From contig CAMKQH010000017.1 of NCBI GenBank assembly GCA_946414885.1, positions 1-64,000 on the forward strand: a stretch of DNA of 64,000 nucleotides, in the 5' to 3' direction. The stretch's first letter is position 1, and every line of letters starts with the position of its first letter. The position numbers and the translations under genes were made by a program. The DNA is from an uncultured Lachnospiraceae bacterium (GTDB taxonomy: Bacteria; Bacillota; Clostridia; Lachnospirales; Lachnospiraceae). Shown here piece by piece: positions 1-12,073 of the stretch. The notes under the pieces were generated by a model, which was not told the origin of the DNA, made no database searches, and saw only the letters and a program-made list of their open reading frames with translations.

Positions 1-212
1 TCTTCACTACCGCCCAGCCAACGTTTTCGCCTTCCAGGCGGTACCTTTTCGCTTCTTCACTACCGCCCGGCCAACGTTTTCGCCTTCCAGGCGGTACCTT
101 TTCGCTTCTTCACTACCGCCCAGCCAACGTTTTCGCCTTCCAGGCGGTACCTTTTCGCTTCATCACCACCGCCCTGACGCCGTTTTCGCCTTCCGGGCGG
201 TACTATCTTGCC
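1..212. repeat. Four tandem copies of a 53-bp unit (1-53, 54-106, 107-159, diverged 160-212), each with a TACCGCC...GGCGGTA inverted repeat
   Basis: Read directly: tcttcactaccgccc(a/g)gccaacgttttcgccttccaggcggtaccttttcgct repeated; 53 is not a multiple of 3. Confidence 0.95.
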
Positions 213-227
213 CCGTCCTGCCGCCTC

Positions 228-433
228 GCGAAAGCACGCGCCGGCTGGCATCCCCATGGAACAATTAGCCGGCTGCACTTAGCGAACCAACGGCCGAATG
301 GAAAATTTCAAGGAATGTCTGAGGAGCTTTAGCTCCGAGTTTTCCTTGAAATTTTCTACTCCATGAGGACGGCAGGCGAGCTTAGTGCAGTCCGTGCCGT
401 TCCATGGAGATGCCAGCCGGTGGGCGCTCTCGC
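228..433. repeat. Long inverted-repeat structured element (copy 1 of a family also at 52961-53132 and 54775-54919)
   Basis: Outer arms gcgaaagcacgcgccggctggcatccccatggaac (228-262) and gttccatggagatgccagccggtgggcgctctcgc (399-433); conserved core AACAATTAGCCGGC ... GTCCGTGCCGTTC; extra copy of the right arm at 451-478. Confidence 0.85.
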
Positions 434-488
434 ATGGCGGCTGGGCGGGCGTTCATGCCAGCCGGTGGGCGCTTTCGCGTTAGGCTTG

Positions 489-522
489 AAAAAAATCGGC
501 CACCCGAATGGGCAGCCGATTC
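489..522 (-). terminator. Rho-independent terminator of rpoC
   Basis: Minus strand GAATCGGCTGCCCATTCGGGTGGCCGATTTTTTT just after the rpoC stop. Confidence 0.9.
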
Positions 523-542
523 AAAATTTACGTCATAATGGA

Positions 543-3500
543 TTAGTTCTCGGAGCCTTCCTCCGCAACGGTGATCATATTGATCTCCTGAGTGTCCTCG
601 CCATCCTCAGACAGCTGGATCATCATATTGTCGTCAGAAAGCGCGTCCGTGCTCAGCACCGTGTTGCGATACCGCTTCATGCCGGTACCAACGGGGATCA
701 GCTTACCAATGATTACGTTCTCCTTCAGACCGATCAACGGATCGATCTTGCCCTTGATGGCTGCCTCAGTAAGAACCTTCGTGGTCTCCTGGAAGGATGC
801 AGCTGACATGAAGGAGTTGGTAGCCAGTGCAGCCTTGGTAATACCAAGCATTACCTGCTTTCCTTCAGCGGGTGCCTTGCCTTCCTTCACAAGCTCCTCG
901 TTCATGTCCTCAAAGTCAAGGACGTCAACCAACGTGCCGGGAAGGAATTCCGTGTCACCGCTGTCCTCGATGCGAGTCTTCTTCAGCATCTGACGAACGA
1001 TCACTTCAATGTGCTTATCTGCAATGTCTACGCCCTGCAGACGGTAAACTCTCTGAACCTCGCGAAGCATGTAGTCCTGCACGGCGCGGATACCCTTGAT
1101 CTTTAACAGGTCATGAGGGTTAACGCTACCTTCGGTCAGCTCATCGCCGGCCTCCAGTATCTGGCCGTCCATCACCTTAATGCGGGAGCCGTAAGGGATC
1201 AGATATGCCTTAGACTCGCCGGTCTCCTCGTTGGTGATGATCACTTCACGCTTCTTCTTGGTGTCGCGGATCTCAGCCTTGCCGCCGAACTCTGCAATGA
1301 TTGCAAGTCCCTTGGGCTTACGGGCCTCGAAAAGCTCCTCGACTCTGGGAAGACCCTGGGTAATGTCGTCACCTGCCACGCCGCCGGTATGGAAGGTTCT
1401 CATGGTCAGCTGGGTACCGGGCTCACCAATGGACTGTGCAGCAATGATACCAACTGCCTCACCTACCTGAACGGCTTCGCCGGTCGCCATGTTCGCACCG
1501 TAGCACTTAGCGCAGATGCCGAACTTGGAACGACAGGTCAGGATCGTACGGATCTTCACTTCTTCGATGGGGTTGCCATCTTTATTTACGCCTACGGTCA
1601 GGATCTTCTGTGCACGGCTGGGCGTGATCATGTGATTGTGCTTCACGATCATGTTGCCATCCTTGTCGAAGATGTCTTCGCAGGTAAATCTGCCGGTAAT
1701 GCGGTCCTTCAGGCTCTCGATGGTTTCCTTACCGTCGGTGAAGGCCTTTACTACCATGCCGGGAATAGGATCATCCTTATCCTTGCGGCAGTCCGTCTCG
1801 CGAATGGACAGCTCCTGGGATACGTCAACCATTCTTCTGGTCAGGTAACCGGAGTCTGCGGTACGAAGTGCGGTATCGGACAGACCCTTGCGGGCACCGT
1901 GTGCGGACATGAAGTACTCCAGTACGTCCAAGCCCTCACGGAAGTTTGACTTGATGGGCAGCTCGATGGTTCTACCAGTGGTATCAGCCATCAATCCACG
2001 CATGCCGGCCAGCTGCTTGATCTGCTGGTTGGAACCACGCGCTCCGGAGTCAGCCATCATGAAGATGTTGTTGTACTTATCGAGGCCGGCAAGCAGCACC
2101 TTCGTCAGCTCGGCATCGGTCTCGTTCCAGGTCTCTACTACTGCACGATAGCGCTCTTCCTCGGTGATCAGACCACGACGGAAGTTTGCGGAAATCTTAT
2201 CTACGGTTGCCTGTGCGTCAGCCAGCATCTGAGGCTTCTGTGCAGGCACGGTCATGTCGGAAATGGATACGGTCATGGCTGCTCTCGTGGAATACTTGTA
2301 GCCGATGGCCTTTACGTCATCCAGAACCTCAGCGGTCTTGGACGCGCCGTGGGTATTGATGACCTTCTCCAGGATCTGCTTTAAGCCCTTCTTGCCTACG
2401 TGGAAGTCAACTTCCAGCTTCAGCAGGTTCTCAGGATTGGTTCTGTCAACAAAGCCAAGGTCCTGAGGAAGGATCTCGTTGAAAAGGAACCGACCAAGCG
2501 TGGACTCCACGTTGCCGGTCACTTCCTTGCCGTCAGCATCCTTCTTGGTAACGCGAACGGTGATGCGGGAATGCAGGGTGATTACCTGGTTTTCATATGC
2601 CAAAATGGCCTCGTTCACGCTCTTGAAGAACTTGCCCTCGCCGATGGCGCCGGGTCTCTCCTGGGTCAGGTAGTAAATACCAAGTACCATGTCCTGTGAA
2701 GGCACTGCCACGGGGCCGCCGTCGGAAGGCTTCAACAGGTTGTTGGGGGACAGGAGCAGGAAACGACACTCTGCCTGTGCCTCAACGGACAAAGGAAGAT
2801 GCACTGCCATCTGGTCACCGTCGAAGTCCGCGTTAAATGCGGTACATACGAGGGGATGAAGCTTAATGGCCTTACCTTCCACCAGAATGGGCTCAAATGC
2901 CTGGATACCAAGTCTGTGCAGGGTAGGTGCACGGTTCAGCATCACGGGATGCTCCTTGATCACCTCTTCCAGAACGTCCCAAACCTGGGTGTCCAGTCTC
3001 TCCACTAATTTCTTTGCATTCTTAATGTTCTGGCTGATGCCCTTAGCCACCAGCTCCTTCATAACGAAGGGCTTGAACAGCTCGATTGCCATCTCCTTAG
3101 GCAGACCGCACTGATAGATCTTCAGTTCGGGACCAACCACGATAACGGAACGGCCTGAGTAGTCAACACGCTTACCCAACAGGTTCTGACGGAAGCGTCC
3201 GGACTTACCCTTGAGCATGTCGGAGAGGGACTTCAGCGCTCTGTTTCCAGGGCCGGTAACGGGTCTGCCGCGACGACCGTTGTCGATCAGGGCATCCACT
3301 GCCTCCTGAAGCATTCTCTTCTCGTTGCGCACAATGATGTCAGGCGCACCGAGCTCAAGCAGTCTCTTCAGACGATTGTTTCTGTTGATGATTCTTCTGT
3401 ACAGGTCATTCAGGTCAGACGTTGCAAAACGGCCGCCGTCCAGCTGTACCATGGGACGAAGATCGGGGGGGATGACGGGGATCACGTCCATAACCATCCA

Positions 3501-4193
3501 CTCCGGCTTATTCTGGGAGCCGCGGAATGCCTCCACTACCTCCAGTCTCTTTACGATGCGGGCACGCTTCTGTCCAGTGGACTCTGCAAGGCCCTCGTTC
3601 AATTCAACGGATTCCTTCTCCAGGTCAATCGCCTGCAGGAGCTCCTTGATGGCCTCAGCGCCCATGCCAACGCGGAACTTGTTGCCATAGGTCTCTCTGG
3701 CCGTCTGATATTCCTTCTCGGAGAGGATCTGCTTGTACTCCAGATTGCTCTCGCCGGGATCCAATACGATGTAAGAAGCGAAATACAGCACCTTCTCCAG
3801 CACGCGGGGAGACAGATCGAGGATCAGTCCCATTCTGCTGGGGATGCCCTTGAAATACCAAATGTGGGAAACGGGCGCTGCGAGCTCAATGTGGCCCATG
3901 CGCTCTCTGCGGACGCTTGCCTTGGTCACTTCAACGCCGCAACGATCGCAGACCACGCCCTTATAGCGGATCTTCTTGTATTTACCACAATGACATTCCC
4001 AGTCCTTCTGGGGTCCAAAAATTCTCTCACAGAACAGACCGTCTCTCTCGGGCTTCAAGGTCCTGTAGTTAATGGTTTCAGGCTTCGTTACCTCACCGTG
4101 AGACCACTCGAGGATCTTCTCCGGTGATGCCAGGCCGATCTTGATCGCGTCAAACGTCATGGCCTGATAATTATCCTTGTTCATTTCTGGCAT
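543..4193 (-). CDS. rpoC: DNA-directed RNA polymerase subunit beta'
   Basis: ORF with [15 protein letters not shown] and the Zn-binding N-terminus CHCGKYK...CDRCGVEV. Confidence 0.99.
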   Translation of the reverse strand: MPEMNKDNYQAMTFDAIKIGLASPEKILEWSHGEVTKPETINYRTLKPERDGLFCERIFGPQKDWECHCGKYKKIRYKGVVCDRCGVEVTKASVRRERMGHIELAAPVSHIWYFKGIPSRMGLILDLSPRVLEKVLYFASYIVLDPGESNLEYKQILSEKEYQTARETYGNKFRVGMGAEAIKELLQAIDLEKESVELNEGLAESTGQKRARIVKRLEVVEAFRGSQNKPEWMVMDVIPVIPPDLRPMVQLDGGRFATSDLNDLYRRIINRNNRLKRLLELGAPDIIVRNEKRMLQEAVDALIDNGRRGRPVTGPGNRALKSLSDMLKGKSGRFRQNLLGKRVDYSGRSVIVVGPELKIYQCGLPKEMAIELFKPFVMKELVAKGISQNIKNAKKLVERLDTQVWDVLEEVIKEHPVMLNRAPTLHRLGIQAFEPILVEGKAIKLHPLVCTAFNADFDGDQMAVHLPLSVEAQAECRFLLLSPNNLLKPSDGGPVAVPSQDMVLGIYYLTQERPGAIGEGKFFKSVNEAILAYENQVITLHSRITVRVTKKDADGKEVTGNVESTLGRFLFNEILPQDLGFVDRTNPENLLKLEVDFHVGKKGLKQILEKVINTHGASKTAEVLDDVKAIGYKYSTRAAMTVSISDMTVPAQKPQMLADAQATVDKISANFRRGLITEEERYRAVVETWNETDAELTKVLLAGLDKYNNIFMMADSGARGSNQQIKQLAGMRGLMADTTGRTIELPIKSNFREGLDVLEYFMSAHGARKGLSDTALRTADSGYLTRRMVDVSQELSIRETDCRKDKDDPIPGMVVKAFTDGKETIESLKDRITGRFTCEDIFDKDGNMIVKHNHMITPSRAQKILTVGVNKDGNPIEEVKIRTILTCRSKFGICAKCYGANMATGEAVQVGEAVGIIAAQSIGEPGTQLTMRTFHTGGVAGDDITQGLPRVEELFEARKPKGLAIIAEFGGKAEIRDTKKKREVIITNEETGESKAYLIPYGSRIKVMDGQILEAGDELTEGSVNPHDLLKIKGIRAVQDYMLREVQRVYRLQGVDIADKHIEVIVRQMLKKTRIEDSGDTEFLPGTLVDVLDFEDMNEELVKEGKAPAEGKQVMLGITKAALATNSFMSAASFQETTKVLTEAAIKGKIDPLIGLKENVIIGKLIPVGTGMKRYRNTVLSTDALSDDNMMIQLSEDGEDTQEINMITVAEEGSEN

Positions 4194-4286
4194 TTATGGC
4201 ACTCCCTTTCTGCTAATCTGCTATTTAGCCCCGGCTGCCGGAAGCTATTCCGGACAGCCGTTTCGGGCTACGTGGTTTGGCGACGA

Positions 4287-7200
4287 TCACTCGTCTCCGT
4301 CGTCATAGGAATCATCGGCATAATCATCGTCAAACGCGAAATCGCCTTCCGGCTCAGCGTCTACAAACTCGCCGTCCTCACTGAATTCCTTGGTCTGATA
4401 TCCCATGGCACCAAGCGAATTAGCATCATAATCGTTATATTTGCGGTCATCATCAAGATCAAAGCGATAATCGGTGTCACCGTAATCGATGTTCTCCATG
4501 ATCTGGACTTCCTCGCCGTCCTCGCCCAGGACTCTGACGTCAAGTCCAAGAGCCTGCAGCTCTTTCAGGAGCACCTTAAAGGACTCAGGAATGCCTGCGG
4601 GAGGAATGTTGTCTCCCTTAATGATCGCTTCGTAGGTCTTTACGCGTCCGATCACGTCATCGGACTTCACGGTCAGGATTTCCTGCAGGGTATAGGATGC
4701 GCCATATGCCTCCAGGGCCCAAACTTCCATCTCTCCGAAACGCTGTCCGCCGAACTGTGCCTTACCACCCAAAGGCTGCTGGGTAACCAGGGAGTACGGG
4801 CCGGTAGAACGAGCATGGATCTTATCGTCTACCAGGTGATGGAGCTTCAGGTAATGCATGTGACCGATGGTTACGGGGCTGTCGAAGAACTCACCCGTAC
4901 GACCGTCGCGGAGACGAACCTTACCGTCTCTGGAGATCGGAACGCCCTTCCAAAGCTTTCTGTGATCCCTGTTCTCGGACAGATATTCCAGAACCTCGGG
5001 CAGAAGCTCTGCCTTGTGCTTGCTCTCGAAGGTCTCGCCCTTCCATTCCTTGCCGTCAGCGGTGGTGGTCAGGCCGTCTGCCTTCCACTGCTTTGCCTCA
5101 GCGGCATCGAAAGGAAGGTTAGCGTAATCGTTGGCCAGATCCAGCGTATCCATAATGTCGTGCTCGTTAGCGCCGTCGAATACGGGGGTAGCCACGTTAA
5201 ATCCAAGTGCTTTTGCAGCCAGGGAGAGATGGATCTCCAACACCTGACCGATGTTCATACGGGAAGGCACGCCCAGAGGATTCAGCACGATGTCCAGAGG
5301 ACGTCCGTTGGGCAGATAAGGCATATCCTCAACGGGAAGCACGCGGGAAACGACACCCTTGTTACCGTGACGACCTGCCATCTTGTCACCGACGGAGATC
5401 TTTCTCTTCTGTGCGATGTAAATGCGAACGGTCTGGTTTACGCCGGGGGACAGCTCGTCGCTGTTCTCGCGGGTAAATACCTTCGCGTCAACTACAATGC
5501 CATACTCACCGTGAGGTACCTTCAGGGAAGTGTCACGCACTTCTCTTGCCTTCTCGCCGAAGATGGCGCGAAGAAGTCTCTCCTCTGCGGTCAGCTCGGT
5601 CTCGCCCTTAGGCGTTACCTTACCAACAAGGATGTCGCCTGCGCGAACCTCTGCGCCGATGCGGATGATTCCGCGATCGTCCAGATCCTTCAGTGCGTCA
5701 TCGCCGACGCCGGGAACGTCTCTGGTGATCTCCTCGGGTCCGAGCTTCGTATCACGGGCCTCTGCCTCATATTCCTCAATATGTACGGAAGTGTATACGT
5801 CCTCCTGTACGAGTCTCTCGGAAAGCAGAACTGCGTCCTCGTAGTTGTAACCCTCCCAAGTCATGAAACCGATCAGAGGGTTCTTACCAAGTGCCAGCTC
5901 GCCCTGGGAAGTGGAAGGACCGTCAGCGATGACCTGTCCTGCCTCCACGTGCTCACCCTTGAAGACGATGGGCTTCTGGTTATAACAGTTAGACTGGTTG
6001 GAGCGGGCGAACTTCGTCAAATGATATTCTTCGCTCCCCTTGTCATCATAATTAATGCGGATCATGTTGGATGCCACGTAATCCACGGTGCCGGCCTTCT
6101 TAGCCACTACGCACACGCCGGAGTCTACGGCAGTCTTTACTTCCATGCCGGTGCCGACAACGGGTGCTTCGGTGAGAAGCAGGGGCACTGCCTGACGCTG
6201 CATGTTGGATCCCATCAGCGCACGGTTAGCATCGTCGTTCTCAAGGAACGGGATCAGAGCCGTTGCAACGGAGAATACCATCTTAGGAGACACGTCCATG
6301 TAGTCAAACATTGCCTTGGGATATGCCTGGGTCTCCTCGCGGAAACGACCGGATACCATGTTGTTCACGAAATGTCCGTTCTCGTCCAAGGGCTCGTTTG
6401 CCTGAGCTACGTGATAGTTGTCCTCTTCGTCAGCAGTCATGTAGATAACTTCATCCGTTACGCGGGGGTTCTTCGGATCGCTCTTGTCGATCTTACGGTA
6501 AGGAGCCTCCACGAAGCCATATTCATTAATTCTTGCATAGCTTGCAAGAGAGTTGATCAAACCGATGTTAGGACCTTCAGGCGTCTCAATGGGGCACATT
6601 CTTCCATAATGAGAGTAATGTACGTCACGCACCTCGAATCCGGCACGGTCTCTGGACAGACCGCCAGGTCCCAATGCGGAAAGACGTCTCTTGTGGGTCA
6701 GCTCACCCAGGGGGTTGTTCTGATCCATGAACTGGGACAGCTGGGAGCTTCCGAAGAACTCCTTAACTGCGGCAGTTACGGGCTTAATGTTGATCAGATT
6801 CTGGAGGGAAATCTCCTCCGTGTCATGGGTGGTCATGCGCTCGCGCACCACTCTTTCCATTCTGGAAAGGCCGATGCGGTACTGGTTCTGCAGGAGTTCA
6901 CCAACGGCACGGATACGTCTGTTGCCAAGGTGATCGATGTCGTCATCCTTGCCCAGACCATACTCCAAATGCATGTTATAGTTGATGGACGCGAAAATGT
7001 CCTCGACGGTGATGTGCTTGGGAACCAGCTCGTGCACGTTTTTCTGCAGGGCGTCACCAAGCTTCTCGGGATCGTCGCCAAACTCGTCCAAGATCTTTTG
7101 AAGCACGGGATAATAAACCAGCTCGTGAATGCCGAAATCTCTGGGATCACAATCCACGAAGTTGGTAAGATTTACCATCATGTTGGAAAGAACCTTAACG

Positions 7201-8216
7201 TTTCTCTCCTCCGTCTGGATCATAACGTAAGGCACTGCAGCGTTCTGGATCTCGTCTGCCAGTTCTGCGGTCACCTTCGTGCCGGCAGCAGCGATCACGT
7301 CACCGTTGATGGTGTCGATCACGTCCTCCGCAAGGATCTGATGACGGATCCTGTTGCGAAGAGCCAGCTTCTTATTGAACTTATATCTGCCGACCTTTGC
7401 AAGGTCATAACGGCGGGGATCAAAGAACATGGCCTTGATCAGGCTGTCAGCGCTCTCAACGCTAAGAGGCTCGCCGGGACGGATCTTCTTATAGAGCTCG
7501 AGCAGGCCTTCCTCATAGTTGGTGGCAGGGTCCTTCTCAAAGCTTGCCTGGATCTTCGGCTCATCGCCAAACAGCTCTACGATCTCCTCGTTCGTGCCAA
7601 TGCCAAGGGCACGGATCAGCACGGTGATGGGCACCTTTCTGGTACGGTCTACGCGAACGTAGAACACGTCGTTGGAATCCGTCTCATACTCCAGCCATGC
7701 GCCGCGGTTCGGGATCACGGTGCAGGAAAAGAGCTTCTTACCAAGCTTGTCATGGGTGATTCCGTAATATATTCCGGGGGAACGAACCAACTGGCTTACA
7801 ATGACACGTTCCGCGCCATTGATGATAAAGGTGCCGGTTGCAGTCATCAGGGGCAGGTCGCCCATGAAGATCTCATGTTCCACGATCTCAGGCTCTTCTT
7901 TGTTGATAAAGAGACGAACCTTAACCTTCAGGGGAGCGGCGTAGTTTGCATCTCTCTCCTTGCACTCTTCAATAGAATACTTGACGTCATCTTCACACAG
8001 CTTAAAGTCTACGAATTCAAGACTCATGGATCCGCCGTAATCCACAATGGGAGAGATGTCATCGAAGGCTTCCCTTAAGCCCTCGTTCAAAAACCACTGA
8101 TAAGAATCCTTCTGGACCTCGATCAGATTGGGCATCTCCAGCGTTTCTTCCCGTCTTGAGTAACTCATACGCGTGACCTTGGAGCCTGGAATTGGGCGTA
8201 TTCTGTTCTTTTCCAT
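4287..8216 (-). CDS. rpoB: DNA-directed RNA polymerase subunit beta
   Basis: Canonical RpoB motifs ([43 protein letters not shown]); start taken at [11 protein letters not shown] rather than the longer ORF start. Confidence 0.98.
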   Translation of the reverse strand: MEKNRIRPIPGSKVTRMSYSRREETLEMPNLIEVQKDSYQWFLNEGLREAFDDISPIVDYGGSMSLEFVDFKLCEDDVKYSIEECKERDANYAAPLKVKVRLFINKEEPEIVEHEIFMGDLPLMTATGTFIINGAERVIVSQLVRSPGIYYGITHDKLGKKLFSCTVIPNRGAWLEYETDSNDVFYVRVDRTRKVPITVLIRALGIGTNEEIVELFGDEPKIQASFEKDPATNYEEGLLELYKKIRPGEPLSVESADSLIKAMFFDPRRYDLAKVGRYKFNKKLALRNRIRHQILAEDVIDTINGDVIAAAGTKVTAELADEIQNAAVPYVMIQTEERNVKVLSNMMVNLTNFVDCDPRDFGIHELVYYPVLQKILDEFGDDPEKLGDALQKNVHELVPKHITVEDIFASINYNMHLEYGLGKDDDIDHLGNRRIRAVGELLQNQYRIGLSRMERVVRERMTTHDTEEISLQNLINIKPVTAAVKEFFGSSQLSQFMDQNNPLGELTHKRRLSALGPGGLSRDRAGFEVRDVHYSHYGRMCPIETPEGPNIGLINSLASYARINEYGFVEAPYRKIDKSDPKNPRVTDEVIYMTADEEDNYHVAQANEPLDENGHFVNNMVSGRFREETQAYPKAMFDYMDVSPKMVFSVATALIPFLENDDANRALMGSNMQRQAVPLLLTEAPVVGTGMEVKTAVDSGVCVVAKKAGTVDYVASNMIRINYDDKGSEEYHLTKFARSNQSNCYNQKPIVFKGEHVEAGQVIADGPSTSQGELALGKNPLIGFMTWEGYNYEDAVLLSERLVQEDVYTSVHIEEYEAEARDTKLGPEEITRDVPGVGDDALKDLDDRGIIRIGAEVRAGDILVGKVTPKGETELTAEERLLRAIFGEKAREVRDTSLKVPHGEYGIVVDAKVFTRENSDELSPGVNQTVRIYIAQKRKISVGDKMAGRHGNKGVVSRVLPVEDMPYLPNGRPLDIVLNPLGVPSRMNIGQVLEIHLSLAAKALGFNVATPVFDGANEHDIMDTLDLANDYANLPFDAAEAKQWKADGLTTTADGKEWKGETFESKHKAELLPEVLEYLSENRDHRKLWKGVPISRDGKVRLRDGRTGEFFDSPVTIGHMHYLKLHHLVDDKIHARSTGPYSLVTQQPLGGKAQFGGQRFGEMEVWALEAYGASYTLQEILTVKSDDVIGRVKTYEAIIKGDNIPPAGIPESFKVLLKELQALGLDVRVLGEDGEEVQIMENIDYGDTDYRFDLDDDRKYNDYDANSLGAMGYQTKEFSEDGEFVDAEPEGDFAFDDDYADDSYDDGDE

Positions 8217-8389
8217 TTGACGTTTCACCCCGTTCTTTCTGATTTCATGTCTCTTATTTTGGGCATTTTTGCGCACAAAAAGCCCAATACACGACAATAG
8301 TGCGTTTATCATGATATCACAAGGGAGATTTTAAGTCAAGAACTTTTTTTGATTTGCAGAATAGAACTTTTGAATTTGTAGAATAGAAT

Positions 8390-8412
8390 GGCCCCGCCAC
8401 GTGAGCGGGGCC
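8390..8412 (-). terminator. GC-rich hairpin between rplL and rpoB
   Basis: GGCCCCGC cacgt GAGCGGGGCC; only a weak T tract, so attenuator or processing site is also possible. Confidence 0.5.
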
Positions 8413-8433
8413 GGATTGTAATTTAGTTTGAAA

Positions 8434-8805
8434 TTACTTAAGGGTAACCTTAGCGCCAACTTCCTCAAGCTTCTTCTTGATCTCTTCAGCCTCTTCCTTG
8501 GTTGCGCCTTCCTTAACCATCTTAGGAGCGCCGTCAACCAGATCCTTAGCTTCCTTCAGACCAAGGCCGGTGATCTCACGAACAACCTTAATAACCTTAA
8601 CCTTCTCAGCGCCAACCTCGGTCAGCTCTGCGTCGAACTCGGTCTTCTCCTCAACCTCTGCTGCAGGACCAGCTGCTGCTACTACAACGCCTGCTGCTGC
8701 GGATACGCCAAACTCCTCCTCGCAAGCCTTTACAAGATCATTCAGTTCCAGAACGGTCATCTCTTTGATCGCATCGATCATTTCCTGAGCTGTTAACTTA
8801 GCCAT
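8434..8805 (-). CDS. rplL: 50S ribosomal protein L7/L12
   Basis: [38 protein letters not shown]...; AGGAGG-type RBS upstream of this start. Confidence 0.98.
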   Translation of the reverse strand: MAKLTAQEMIDAIKEMTVLELNDLVKACEEEFGVSAAAGVVVAAAGPAAEVEEKTEFDAELTEVGAEKVKVIKVVREITGLGLKEAKDLVDGAPKMVKEGATKEEAEEIKKKLEEVGAKVTLK

Positions 8806-8893
8806 TTTCATTTCCTCCATTTTCTTTTCATCATTCATCAGTGTTATGCCGGACGGTCCGGCTGTTTGGTTGTCTGCGACAATTCCAGCGGAA

Positions 8894-9400
8894 TTATTCT
8901 GCAGCAGCTGCGCCGGCGCCGCCTTTTTCGGCGATCTGATTCAAGACGCGAGCAAAATTGGTGATGGGGCTCTGCAAGCTGCCAAGCAACTTGGAGATAA
9001 GCACTTCCCTGGAAGGAATGCTTGCGATTGCCTGCATACCCTTTGCATCGTAGAAGTTCCCTTCCACTACGCCAGCCTTGATCTCCAGCTTGTCAGCCTT
9101 CTTAGCGAACTCAGCAAGTACTCTCGCGGGCGCGGTTGCGTCGGTGGTGGAGATTGCTGCTGCGCTGGGGCCTTCCAGGTAAGGAGTCAGGGACTCGAAG
9201 TCAGTTCCCTTGAATGCACGAACCATCATGGTGTTCTTGTAAACCTTGTAAACAATTCCTGCTTCACGCAGCTGCTTACGAAGCTCGGTATCCTGCTCAA
9301 CGGTAAGTCCGCGGTAGTCTACCAGAACAACAGACTGGGCATCCTTGATGTTTGCGGAAATCTCTTCCACAACGGGCTGCTTTAACTCAATCTTTGCCAT
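8894..9400 (-). CDS. rplJ: 50S ribosomal protein L10
   Basis: [36 protein letters not shown]...; synteny with rplL. Confidence 0.97.
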   Translation of the reverse strand: MAKIELKQPVVEEISANIKDAQSVVLVDYRGLTVEQDTELRKQLREAGIVYKVYKNTMMVRAFKGTDFESLTPYLEGPSAAAISTTDATAPARVLAEFAKKADKLEIKAGVVEGNFYDAKGMQAIASIPSREVLISKLLGSLQSPITNFARVLNQIAEKGGAGAAAAE

Positions 9401-9419
9401 TTTGTTACCTCCTTTTAGA

Positions 9420-9592
9420 TTTTGTTGCCGAAAGGAGTATCAAAAAAACCTCCCTGCAAAGACAGGAAGGCATGAAATCAAACTGATCACTCACTCTCCT
9501 CGGCAGGCGTTTTTGTGCTTATGCCTCCTTTCGCTTACGCGATTTCGGCACCTGCTGTCTTCGGCATGGTTCTTCGAACCTTGATTAGAATA
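9420..9592 (-). ncRNA. Ribosomal protein L10 leader (autoregulatory mRNA leader)
   Basis: Located between rplA and rplJ; complementary CAGCAGGTGCC / CGCCTGC segments and a terminal hairpin CCTTCCTGTCTTTGCAGGGAGG-T7 upstream of the rplJ RBS; matches established L10 leader placement. Confidence 0.8.
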
Positions 9593-9629
9593 TCATGTCA
9601 CGCCCCGCACGTCAAGGGGTGAATTAAAA

Positions 9630-9666
9630 AAACATCGAAAGAGCCTTCCGAAACGGAAGGCTCTGA
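9630..9666 (-). terminator. Terminator downstream of rplA
   Basis: AGAGCCTTCCGTTTCGGAAGGCTCT followed by a T-rich tract on the minus strand. Confidence 0.85.
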
Positions 9667-9683
9667 TGATTTCTAATCATTCA

Positions 9684-10373
9684 CTAGAACTTTGCTACGC
9701 TAACCTTTACTCCAGGACCCATGGTGCTGGTCAGGGTGATGCTTCTGAGGTACTGGCCCTTCAGTGCGCTGGGCTTAGCCTTTACGATCGCATCCATCAG
9801 TGCGTTGAAGTTCTCCTGAAGTGCTTCCTCGGTGAAGGATGCCTTACCAACGGGAACGTGCACGATGTTGGTCTTGTCAAGTCTGTACTCAATCTTACCA
9901 GCCTTGATGTCAGCGATTGCCTTGGTTACGTCCATGGTTACGGTACCAGCCTTAGGGTTGGGCATGAGACCCTTAGGTCCCAGAACCTTACCAAGACGAC
10001 CAACCACGCCCATCATGTCAGGGGTAGCAACTACAACGTCGAAGTCAAGCCATCCATCGTTCTGAATCTTGGGAATCAGCTCATCGCCGCCCACGTAATC
10101 AGCACCTGCAGCCTCTGCCTCGTTCACTTTGTCTCCCTTCGCGAAAACCAGCACCTTAACGGTCTTACCAGTTCCGTTCGGAAGTACAACAGCGCCACGG
10201 ATCTGCTGCTCAGCGTGACGTCCGTCACAACCGGTTCTGATGTGTACTTCGATCGTCTCATCAAATTTTGCAACTGCGGTCTTCTTTACCAGTGCAATTG
10301 CTTCATTGGGCTCGTAGAGGGTTGCGCGGTCAACTAACTTTGCAGCCTCTGTATATTTTTTACCATGCTTCAT
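9684..10373 (-). CDS. rplA: 50S ribosomal protein L1
   Basis: [25 protein letters not shown]...; synteny. Confidence 0.98.
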   Translation of the reverse strand: MKHGKKYTEAAKLVDRATLYEPNEAIALVKKTAVAKFDETIEVHIRTGCDGRHAEQQIRGAVVLPNGTGKTVKVLVFAKGDKVNEAEAAGADYVGGDELIPKIQNDGWLDFDVVVATPDMMGVVGRLGKVLGPKGLMPNPKAGTVTMDVTKAIADIKAGKIEYRLDKTNIVHVPVGKASFTEEALQENFNALMDAIVKAKPSALKGQYLRSITLTSTMGPGVKVSVAKF

Positions 10374-10430
10374 TATTCTTCCTCCATATAGGTTCTAACG
10401 ACAACGTACGTTGTCTCCCAAAATTATCAG

Positions 10431-10856
10431 TTACTCTTCTACAACGATACCCATGCTGCGTGCAGTACCAGCGATCATGCTCATGGCTGCCTCGATGCTT
10501 GCTGCGTTCAGGTCAGGCATCTTCAGCTCAGCGATCTCTCTAACCTTTGCCTTGGAGATCGTAGCGACCTTGGTCTTGTTGGGAACGCCTGAACCGGACT
10601 TGATGTTGCAAGCCTTCTTCAGGAGAACTGCTGCAGGGGGAGTCTTCGTAATAAAGCTGAAGCTTCTGTCTGCGTAAACGGTGATTACAACAGGGATGAT
10701 CACGTCACCCTTATCTGCTGTTCTTGCGTTGAACTGCTTGGTGAATTCAACGATGTTGACACCATGCTGACCCAGTGCGGGACCAACCGGGGGAGCTGGC
10801 GTTGCCTTGCCGGCAGGAATCTGTAACTTAATGTATCCTGTAACTTTTTTTGCCAT
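10431..10856 (-). CDS. rplK: 50S ribosomal protein L11
   Basis: [35 protein letters not shown]... Confidence 0.99.
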   Translation of the reverse strand: MAKKVTGYIKLQIPAGKATPAPPVGPALGQHGVNIVEFTKQFNARTADKGDVIIPVVITVYADRSFSFITKTPPAAVLLKKACNIKSGSGVPNKTKVATISKAKVREIAELKMPDLNAASIEAAMSMIAGTARSMGIVVEE

Positions 10857-10965
10857 GTTGGCACCTCCTATAATGTGGTAACTCGGCGCAGTGTGCGGGG
10901 ATCCGCTCCTGCTCCCACTCTATATTTCGCAGGGCATGCCCTGAAAAATATCATTGTTTTGTGAC

Positions 10966-11502
10966 TTAATCGATCTTCTTTACTTCTGCAAAGCTGATCT
11001 CTACGGGAGTCTCTCTTCCAAAGAGCTCCACGTTGATGGTTGCGGTCTGCTTGCCCATGTCGAGCCTCTGCACCACGCCAACCGTATCTTTCCATACGCC
11101 CGCAATGATCGCGATGGTATCGCCCTCTGCGAAATCGATGGAAATGCCTGCTGCCTTGCCGCCTTCGGTCTGGATTCCAAGAGAACGGATCTCCAGGTCA
11201 GTCAGGGGAACGGGCTTGCTTCCCGGTCCTACGAAGCCAGTCACGCCGCGGGTATTGCGGACTACGTACCAGGTGTCGTCATTCATGTCCATGTTGAGAA
11301 GTACGTATCCGGGGAACATCTTCTTCTGAACGACGCTCTGCTTTCCGTTCTTAACCTCCACAACGTCCTGCAGGGGAACGCGAACCTCGAGGATCTGTTC
11401 AGCCAAGTGAGGATTGTTCTCGATCGTTTTCTCAATATTGGCCTTGACCTTATTCTCATAGCCGGAATAGGTATGAACTACGTACCACTTTGCCTCTGCC
11501 AT
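10966..11502 (-). CDS. nusG: Transcription termination/antitermination factor NusG
   Basis: MAEAKWYVVHTYSGYENKVKANIEK...GDTIAIIAGVWKDTVGVVQ (KOW). Confidence 0.98.
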   Translation of the reverse strand: MAEAKWYVVHTYSGYENKVKANIEKTIENNPHLAEQILEVRVPLQDVVEVKNGKQSVVQKKMFPGYVLLNMDMNDDTWYVVRNTRGVTGFVGPGSKPVPLTDLEIRSLGIQTEGGKAAGISIDFAEGDTIAIIAGVWKDTVGVVQRLDMGKQTATINVELFGRETPVEISFAEVKKID

Positions 11503-11536
11503 ATAATCAACCTCTCCTTATCGAATCTTTGTGACG

Positions 11537-11743
11537 TCAGGAAATGGACGTCAGGAAATTAACGCCAAACTTGAAACCATAATCAAGAATGGCAATGATA
11601 ACTCCCAAAACAATCGAGATGACGGTGACTACGACCGACTGCTTAATCGCGGACTTTCTGTCAGGCCAAGTAATCTTCTTATATTCAGACTTTAAACCCT
11701 TCCAAAAACTGGGCTTAGCCTGCTTCTCTGAAGAATCTCCCAT
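11537..11743 (-). CDS. secE: Preprotein translocase subunit SecE
   Basis: Short single-TM protein FWKGLKSEYKKITWPDRKSAIKQ; synteny with nusG. Confidence 0.95.
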   Translation of the reverse strand: MGDSSEKQAKPSFWKGLKSEYKKITWPDRKSAIKQSVVVTVISIVLGVIIAILDYGFKFGVNFLTSIS

Positions 11744-11782
11744 AATAACCTCCTAACAAAGTGCTTCTTCGTCGTGCTATGA

Positions 11783-11932
11783 TTATTTGGTTTCCTTGTG
11801 AAGAGTGTGAGTCTTGCAGAATCTGCAGTACTTCTTGGTCTCCATTCTGTCAGGATGAGTCTTCTTATCCTTGGTAGTATTGTAGTTACGCTGTTTGCAT
11901 TCGGTACATGCCAGAGTGATTTTTGTACGCAT
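11783..11932 (-). CDS. rpmG: 50S ribosomal protein L33
   Basis: Hand translation: [49 protein letters not shown] (49 aa); not in the supplied ORF list. Confidence 0.98.
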   Translation of the reverse strand: MRTKITLACTECKQRNYNTTKDKKTHPDRMETKKYCRFCKTHTLHKETK

Positions 11933-12073
11933 TTTTCTACCTCCACGTATCTTTGATCATACACATTTTTAGTCAAAAAAAAAGAGCTAAAATTCTTCTC
12001 GCTTGACTACTATATCACGTACCGTGACAATTCGTCAATCATTTTTTTAGCCCTTTTATAAATTCTTTTTGCT

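Noticed and set aside
60-278. 72-aa minus-strand ORF over the 53-bp tandem repeats
   Set aside because: The repeat period shifts frame each unit, so the ORF is a by-product of GC-rich non-coding repeats.
228-433. Rho-independent terminator as the sole explanation for the long hairpin
   Set aside because: rpoC already has a clean terminator at 489-522, and this element shares conserved internal motifs with distant copies, which a simple terminator would not.
4272-8078. 1268-aa plus-strand ORF antisense to rpoB (and similar shorter ORFs antisense to rpoC, glf and GH51)
   Set aside because: The opposite strand encodes unmistakable RpoB; the open antisense frame reflects codon bias, and the translation has no recognisable domain.
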